Shown piece by piece: positions 56,002 to 64,000 of a stretch of DNA of 64,000 nt; within the stretch, counting starts at the first letter, position 1; each line of letters opens with the position of its first letter. This stretch comes from Notamacropus eugenii (taxonomy: Eukaryota > Chordata > Mammalia > Diprotodontia > Macropodidae). Below the pieces are notes generated by a model. It had not been told where the DNA came from and did not search any database. It was given only the letters and a program-made list of their open reading frames with translations. The stretch lies in the NCBI RefSeq assembly GCF_028372415.1, contig NC_092876.1:60412385-60476384 (forward strand), written 5' to 3'. The position numbers were made by a program, and so were the translations under genes.

Positions 56002-57415
56002 GTACATGGCAGAAATAGCCCTGTGTAGTGGTTAACAGTGCACCATATACACAATATTGAATTAAGAAAAGGGAGAGGGGAAGGAGAAGGGGAAGGGGAC
56101 AGCTGAAGGGAAGGTGAAAGAAACCTCTTTGAGGTCTGTCATCCAAAGTTGCAAACCCAAAAGAAGAAAGAAAACAAAATGGTGAAAAGACCCCCACCCC
56201 CACCCCCAGCCCCTGTGTAAGAGGCATCTCTGCAAACATCATGCAAAAAGGAGAGCGGTTCTGCCTTAAGAGAAAGCCCGATAAATAACCCAGAAAAGAG
56301 AGACTCCGACGAAGTACTGCTTTACATGGGCTCAGGGAGCACAGAAAAGGGAACCAAACCAAACTGCCTTTTGGCATTTCCAGATATTTGGCACTCTCGT
56401 GATCACATTTTTGTACAATCCATTCATTGAAGAGGATGAATCCACAACACCGGGAGGAGGAAAGAACAGGGGTTGAGGGCTCATACAACAGATAGAAGAA
56501 GGCTTTTTTCCCCCTTCCTCCTCCCCCCACATATAAAATTCGTCCATGTGAACTCGATCCCGGATTGCTTGCAAGCAGCCCAGGGAACACAAGCTTCACA
56601 GCACATTGAAAACAGAAGAAAACTCTTCCTAGATGGCATTCCTTAGGGAAAGTGGGTTGGTTTTGTTCTGTGGAGCGCACGCACATCCCACCAAGGAAGA
56701 CCTTCCAAGGTGGCGGGAAAACGAAATAGAATAACTATCTATATATCTATATATAAGTCATTCTGGGTTTTTTTTTCCTGTTTTTTTGTTTTGTTTTGTT
56801 TTACACACATCCAAAGATATGAATATTTTTGTAAAAATGAAACGGACAGCATTTCACATCTAAGTGCACAGAATCATTTTTGCCAGATGGGAATAATGTA
56901 AACAAAGGGCTGACTTTCAGGGCAGCCAGATCAGCAAAGGGGATGCCAGCCCCCTCCCTCCCACCAGGAACCCAGAGGCATTTTGCTGGGCAGGCGGTTG
57001 CTGCTGCTGCTGCTGCATTATTTAAAGTGGCTGGAAATCCAGGTCTAGAATTGCGCAATATTCACTGTATAAAAGGAAACGCATATTAATTTAGACAAAC
57101 AGACAGCTGCAGCTGATGTCAATTTCCATATGAGTGTGTGTAAATCAATTAATTATTGAATGATTGTTTTTGCTTTTTGTTTTTGTTTCTGCAGAAGACC
57201 CTAGAGCCTTTCTGTCCTTGCTATGCTCACACCTCTTCTGTCCCCAGGCCTGACACAAGATACAGGTTGGTGGTGTGTCCGCATTGTGGACTGCAGGCTA
57301 GAGTAATGAAGATTTTTTTTTCAAAGTGCTTTTTTTTTTTTTTGCCAATAAACTGTGTGAAGTTGCTGTGTTTATTATCATCATTTTCTCCCTTAACTCA
57401 GTGTCTTTGGGGGCT
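56002..57415 (-). other. CAMK2N1: CAMK2N1 3' UTR
   Basis: About 1.4 kb between the stop codon and the poly(A) signal, free of interspersed repeats, unlike almost all other sequence in the window. That fits selection on the UTR. It holds a (GCA)6 triplet run (57000-57017 on the plus strand as CTG) and an A/T-rich stretch (56730-56830). The open frames inside it are not coding. Confidence 0.75.
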
Positions 57416-59648
<2,233 letters not shown>

Positions 59649-59651
59649 TCA

Positions 59652-59654
59652 CAT
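59652..59654 (-). other. Upstream ATG immediately followed by TGA
   Basis: ATGTGA on the gene strand, 283 bases before the CAMK2N1 ATG. If the transcript starts upstream of it, it would be a minimal start-stop upstream ORF. Transcription start is unknown, so this is conditional. Confidence 0.4.
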
Positions 59655-59889
59655 CCTTGTCTCCGCCGCGCGGCTCCTCGGGCTGGGGAGGGGGGTGGGC
59701 AGGGGGAGGGGGGCTGGGATCCTGGGGCGCAGCAGTGGGGCACTGAGCAGAGAGAGACCAGGGGGATCCCCTTCCAGCCGAGCCGGGAAGGGCAGGGCAG
59801 GGCAGGGAGGAGGTCGGGGAAGGGGGGGAATGGGAGCCCCGGGCGGGGGGGAGCCGCTGGCGGCCCCGCTCCTGCCGCCTCGGCCGCCG

Positions 59890-59921
59890 AGGTGCTGCTG
59901 CTCCTGCTGCTGCTGCTGCTG
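59890..59921 (-). repeat. CAG/CTG triplet repeat in CAMK2N1 5' region
   Basis: CTG-rich run on the plus strand, CAG on the gene strand, interrupted once by CTC. It lies about 520 bases before the start codon, in the 5' UTR or proximal promoter. Confidence 0.85.
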
Positions 59922-60595
59922 GTGGCGGCGAAGGTCCGGAGGAAGCTGATGGAGAGAGATGTGCAGAGACAGGGATTCGAGGGAGAGAGGGGGAGGGGAC
60001 AGGGAGGAGGGGTGGAGAGGGAGAGAGGAAAGAGGGTAAGAGGGAGGGGAGGGGAAGAGAGGAGAGGAGAGATCCCTGGAAGAGGAGTACGTCACGGAGG
60101 GCCGGCCGAGCCTGGCCGCGCTCGAACTACGAGGGATGGCTTCCTGCTGGCGACACCCCCGCTCCTCGGCCTGCCCCTTCTCCCCTCCCCAGGCACACTC
60201 CGTCCGGGCGGGGATCTCTCCACGGTGCGCTCCCTCCCCGCCCCCAGCTCCGCGGGCTGCCCAGTCCTGGGTTCGTCCCCTGCCCCTCCCCTACCCCTCC
60301 CCCTCCCGGGGCCAGCCCCGCACTGTTTACTCCGGGCCGGGAGGGAACCCGGGCGCAGCGCCCCGGTACCTCCTCCCAGGCCGGGCCAGGCGGCGGGGCC
60401 GCGCTACGCGGTCTCCACGGGTGACTTGGGCTCCGTGACCAGGGCGCCTCTGCTTGGGAGAAGGATTATTAGTATTCTTGCCCCCTGGGCTGGAGCTGGC
60501 CTCTGAGTGTACTTCGAGGTCACCGCCCTCCAGCTGCACCCCATCCCCCCACCACCACCCCGGCCCAGGGAGGGAGGGTCGAGCGCTTGGGGGGA

Positions 60596-60940
60596 ACGGT
60601 TATTGCAATTGAGAGTGAAGGACTCTGGTTTGGGGAAGAGGGAGACTTTATAGCAAAAGCATCTTTCCCTGTCCCCAGCGGAGACGGTGGGGGCGTTCGG
60701 GGACACAGACATAGAAAAGGACTCCGATTTGGTGGTCTGGGGGAGGGGGAGATCTCCCCGGGAGTGCCCCCCTCTCCCCAGGACACGGACTGGGGACAGA
60801 GAGGGGAAATGATTTCAGTAAAATGCTGAGGGAGAGGGACTGGGACGGGGGGAGCACTCTGGTTTGGGGGAGGGTGAAGTCTTTACGGGAGTGTCGTATC
60901 AGGACAGAGGCGGGGGTGCCTTATTGTAATACACGCTTTG
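60596..60940. repeat. Degenerate tandem repeat upstream of CAMK2N1
   Basis: ACTCTGGTTTGGGG occurs at 60622 and 60856, with a diverged copy (ACTCCGATTTGG) at 60721. 'ttattg' words flank both ends (60600, 60922). This suggests two or three old copies of a 100-135-bp unit. Confidence 0.5.
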
Positions 60941-62050
60941 GGAATGACGGGGTTGAGGGGCGGCGATGCCTCTCCAGCGGTGCCTCATCCCCTTCACTCC
61001 CACCACCCCCTTGGCCCCAAGAGAAGTCGAGTTCAAGGGTAGAAGCAGAAGGAAGAAAGGGCACTCGCACCTCGGAACAGGGGAACTGGCATTTACGTTT
61101 AGGGGCTGAAGAGGTTCAAAAGAATGGGGAATATGGCACATCATTGCGTTCAGCTGCGGATAGGAGAGTCTGGACTGGACAAGGGCAAGGCTGTTGGAAC
61201 GCACCCCTCTTTTTCCCCAAAGTCCAGGGCCCCTCCCAGGGAAGCAGCTGGCCAGTAACGGAAAGTGACCCCCACGCCCCAACTCCCGGTGGCGGAGCTG
61301 CTGACACTGGTGTGCCAAAATCGAAAGGAGGGTAGTTAATGATTAATGGACCGAATTGTCCTCTCCCTCCCCCATCTCCAGCCTGGTCGCTCCACTCTAG
61401 CCCTGGGTGAGAGAACGCCTTCAGTTGCTCCCAGGGAACTCTATCTCCTTTCATGCTACACGACCTTCTAGCCCCTTCAAGGCCAAGACTGGACCTTTTC
61501 CGCCACCCCCTCCTCATGGCTCCGGAGGGAGAGAGAATGGGAGGAATAGCTCAAGCTAGTAAGTCTTCCCTCCCCAGCTGGTGCTCCTTGGTGTGGCCTT
61601 CAGGGAAGGTGAGGATTCCCTCGCTGGGGGATTAGGCTGGCACTTCCAGATCTATCTCTTTATTTCTACCACCCCCCCATCTCCCCGGAGTCTGGAGGCT
61701 TTGAGTTCCCTGAAGTGAGGAAAGCCCTGAGTGCTCCTACCTTATCTCCACCCCCACCCAACACCTGCTCCTGCTCAGGGAACTGTGGTAACCTCTGCCC
61801 AGGGAACATCAGCTACCATTGGTCCTCTGAACAGATCCTCCCTCCTTCCCTGCCTCCCTCCCTTCTTTCTATTCCCAATGTCACTTGGAAAAGGCTGAGG
61901 CCCCTGTGCAAAGAAGCACACCTGCTCCTCTGTTCTCAGGAGCTTGGTAGAGCAGGGGAATCCCAGGGCTCTAAGAGGCTTGTCACCTACCCAGATGGCT
62001 TTCTAGAAGGAGGCCAAAGAGTGTGAAAGATGATCATTAGCATCCCAGAG
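60940..62050. other. Repeat-poor upstream flank
   Basis: No gene supported. Contains 'gtagttaatgattaatgg' (61330-61348, homeodomain words). Open frames at 60823-61335 have no domains. Might hold conserved regulatory sequence. Confidence 0.35.
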
Positions 62051-62059
62051 TTCTAGTGA

Positions 62060-62560
62060 TACCTGTTCTTCTATCCTACAGATGTTCTATTGGCTGGAGC
62101 TATCCCCCACAAGAGAGGGGCAATCATCCACCCAAGGTCACACAAGCATGTTGGTAGTAGAACTGGGAAATGAATCGATGTCTGCCAATTCCCTTTTGAG
62201 AGTAGGTTCCTAACCTGTCTTAGCTGCTATGGGGATTTCCCAAGAGACTTCAGCATAGTCAGAGTCCTACCTGAAACAGAGAAAGCTCCCAAGGACCAAA
62301 TAGCCCCTTCTGATCCAGGACATAAAGCTCCAAGGAGGCACAGAATCTAGGTTGGATGAAAGTGGACTTGGAGTCAGGAGAGATGGGTTCAGATCCTAGC
62401 TCCAACCCTTACTTAACTGCCTGACTTTGGTCAGTTATCTCCATTGTAAAATTGAGAGTAATCCTTACACGCAATCTACCTCACAAGCCTTAGAATGACA
62501 TTGTTGTGAGGAACAGACTTGGGACAATTGTGAATATGAAAGTTGACATCTTCTTTGCTC
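62060..62560. mobile_element. MIR (-) fragment and MIR (+)
   Basis: 62075-62200 is an antisense MIR piece ('cacccaaggtcacacaagca'). 62350-62540 is a plus-strand MIR ('acttggagtcaggagagatg'). Confidence 0.6.
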
Positions 62561-62880
62561 AGTGGGCTTCAGGTAGAAGGGAGATTCTTACACCCATATC
62601 AGGGAGGCACTGATGTCCTTTGAGCAAATTCTAGAAAAACTCCCTAGGAGAGAGTCACCCAGAATGAAGAGGAAACCAACCCTACTCACTCTTATTTTGC
62701 TTTTGGGACCTTCAAACTCCCTAGCAAGATTTGTACTGTGAAAGGGCCTTCATCTCCAAGGTCCTGCCCATGGTAAGCCAAGTCTCATATGGGCCCATTC
62801 ACACTGCTGGGGGATCAAGGCAGACTAGACACTATATCCAGTCAGTCATGGGAGAGTAGACCTATGAGGGCCCTTAAGAA
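62560..62880. other. Unassigned sequence
   Basis: No gene or confident repeat. Confidence 0.3.
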
Positions 62881-62884
62881 AAAA

Positions 62885-63192
62885 AGAATGTCAGAATTAG
62901 AGGAGCCCTCAGAATGCAGAATATTAGAGCTGGAAGAGACCTTAGCACATAGAATGTCAAGAACTGGAAATGTGTAATGTCAGAATTTGGAAGGCCCATA
63001 GAATATGGAATGTCAGAGCTGGGAGGCCCTTAGAACACAGAATGTCAGAGCTGGGAGGGTCCTTAGAACACAGGATGTTAGAGCTGAGAAGGCCCTTAGA
63101 ACACAGAATGTCAGAGCTGGGAGGGCCTTTAGAACACAGAGTGTCAGAGCTAGGAGGAGCCTTAGAACAGAGAATGTCCGAACTGGGGGAGA
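62885..63192 (-). repeat. 33-bp minisatellite array, antisense
   Basis: About nine units; 63005-63175 are near-identical to each other and to the cleanest units at 19.5 and 49.2 kb. It is the only array on the promoter side of CAMK2N1. Confidence 0.92.
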
Positions 63193-63695
63193 TGAAGGAT
63201 GTAAAAACAGAATTTTATGATGTCAGCACTTTTGCTCAAACTCCAATATTCAACTTCTCACATGGTAGACCCTTGATAAAAGTCTGGGGATTCAGATCAA
63301 ACAATGGGAGGGCAGAGGGGGCTTTAGAAGCCATTTAGTGATATTTTTCAGATGAGATAAATCAAGGTCCAAGAAGTGGAGATGGCCCAATGTCACAGTA
63401 GGTAAGTGGCAGCCTCAGGATGAGAATGAGTGAGGCCACTGTCTCCATCCTGCTCCCTTGCTTCATTCAGGCAACAGTCATTGAGGAAGTAGCTGCTCTA
63501 CCCTGCGTTGGGCACTGGAAGGGGTGGGGGGTGGGGCAGGTCATAAAAGAACAACAATGCTTTGGTCCTAATGACCCTGTTATCCGACATTTGCACAATG
63601 CTTTTAGCTCCACCTCAGTGATGCAGATCAAAGATTGTGGTCCTCACTTTATTGAGGAAACAAAGAGAGGTCACAAATGGAGCTAAGGACGTGGC
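63193..63695. other. Mostly unassigned, with MIR3/MIR pieces
   Basis: 63315-63415 resembles an antisense MIR3. 63600-63690 a decayed antisense MIR. No gene recognised. Confidence 0.4.
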
Positions 63696-64000
63696 ATGGC
63701 CTTAGCACAGTGCCTGCCTGGCACATTGTGGTTGGTCAGTTGTATCTGACTCTCTGTGACCCCATTTGGGATTTCTTGGCAAAGATACTGGACTGGTTTG
63801 CCATTTCCTTCTCCAGTGTATTGAGGTAAACAGGGGTTAAGTGACTTGCCCAGGGATCACATAGCTAGTAAGTGTCTGAGGCCAGATTTGAACTGAGGTC
63901 TTCCTCAGGCCCAGTCCACTCCAGGCCCAGTCCTCTATCTACCAAGCCATCCCAAAGCCTCCACTTGGCACATAATAGGGGTTTCATATACATATTTCTT
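63696..64000 (+). mobile_element. L2 3' end split by an antisense Mar1-type SINE
   Basis: L2 'agcacagtgcctgcctggca' breaks at about 63725 and resumes at about 63966 ('ttggcacataataggggttt'). The SINE (63726-63960, minus) carries 'ctgactctctgtgacccc' and 'gacttgcccagggatcac'. CCTGGCACAT and CTTGGCACAT look like its target-site duplication. Confidence 0.85.

Noticed and set aside
55997-56686. 229-codon minus-strand frame as a separate gene
   Set aside because: It lies inside the CAMK2N1 3' UTR on the same strand, has no recognised domain and is low-complexity in part.
60647-60652. TATA box for CAMK2N1
   Set aside because: TATAAA on the gene strand here lies about 1.28 kb before the start codon, outside the CpG-island core. 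A TATA-less start nearer the ATG is more likely.

Overview
The window is vertebrate nuclear DNA and almost certainly marsupial. The repeat content shows this directly: many L2 and MIR/MIR3-type copies, CR1/L3-clade LINEs, RTE (BovB-like) fragments, and at least nine SINEs in which a tRNA-like head and CORE region are fused to an RTE 3' end, the Mar1/WALLSI type known from marsupials. The species is not resolved. No bacterial-style gene organisation is present, and nearly all long open frames are microsatellite or minisatellite translations.

One intact protein-coding gene is supported: CAMK2N1 (CaMKII inhibitor 1) on the minus strand. It has two coding exons (59369-59204 and 57486-57416), a 78-residue product, a CpG-island 5' region (about 58.6-60.5 kb) and a 3'UTR of about 1.4 kb ending at a polyadenylation signal near 56.0 kb. 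A (CT)n tract lies just beyond that 3' end. The other 55 kb downstream and 3.5 kb upstream contain no other recognisable host gene. They hold one processed nucleolin (NCL) pseudogene (about 31.1-32.5 kb) and several repeat-poor blocks that could be conserved regulatory elements (3.2-3.56, 4.8-5.35, 20.87-21.34, 24.55-24.83, 27.45-28.35, 33.9-34.37, 42.07-42.64, 48.7-48.97, 49.65-50.3, 52.85-53.5, 54.7-55.03 and 61.3-62.0 kb).

Region by region: 1-7.1 kb carries a 33-bp minisatellite, CR1/L3 tails, long CA/TC microsatellites, a CpG-rich block and a (GGAA)n tract. 7-24 kb is a mosaic of L2, MIR, MIR3, CR1/L3, RTE, hAT-like and Mar1-type elements with more 33-bp arrays. 24.8-26.9 kb has two GAT/GGT microsatellites flanking an L2. 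27.1-34 kb is a long antisense L2 broken by a MIR, a Mar1-type SINE, a probable solitary LTR and the NCL retrocopy. 35.3-42 kb is a long, much-interrupted CR1/L3 LINE whose 3' end runs directly into the largest 33-bp array. 42-55 kb holds SINEs, a 440-bp TC/TG tract and more arrays. 55.9-60.5 kb is CAMK2N1. 60.5-64 kb is its upstream flank with one more 33-bp array.

The most striking structure is a family of 33-bp tandem arrays at about 13 separate places, on both strands. Where the junction is readable, the unit matches the last 33 bp of the CR1/L3 (and MIR3) 3' end. The locus near 41.3 kb shows this directly: a CR1/L3 element ends and its terminal segment continues as about 22 repeat units. 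One array (19.5-19.72 kb) has a 66-bp dimer higher-order structure, and another (28.40-28.46 kb) has become a perfect 22-bp inverted repeat. I read this as LINE-tail-seeded minisatellite birth, not as a coding system.
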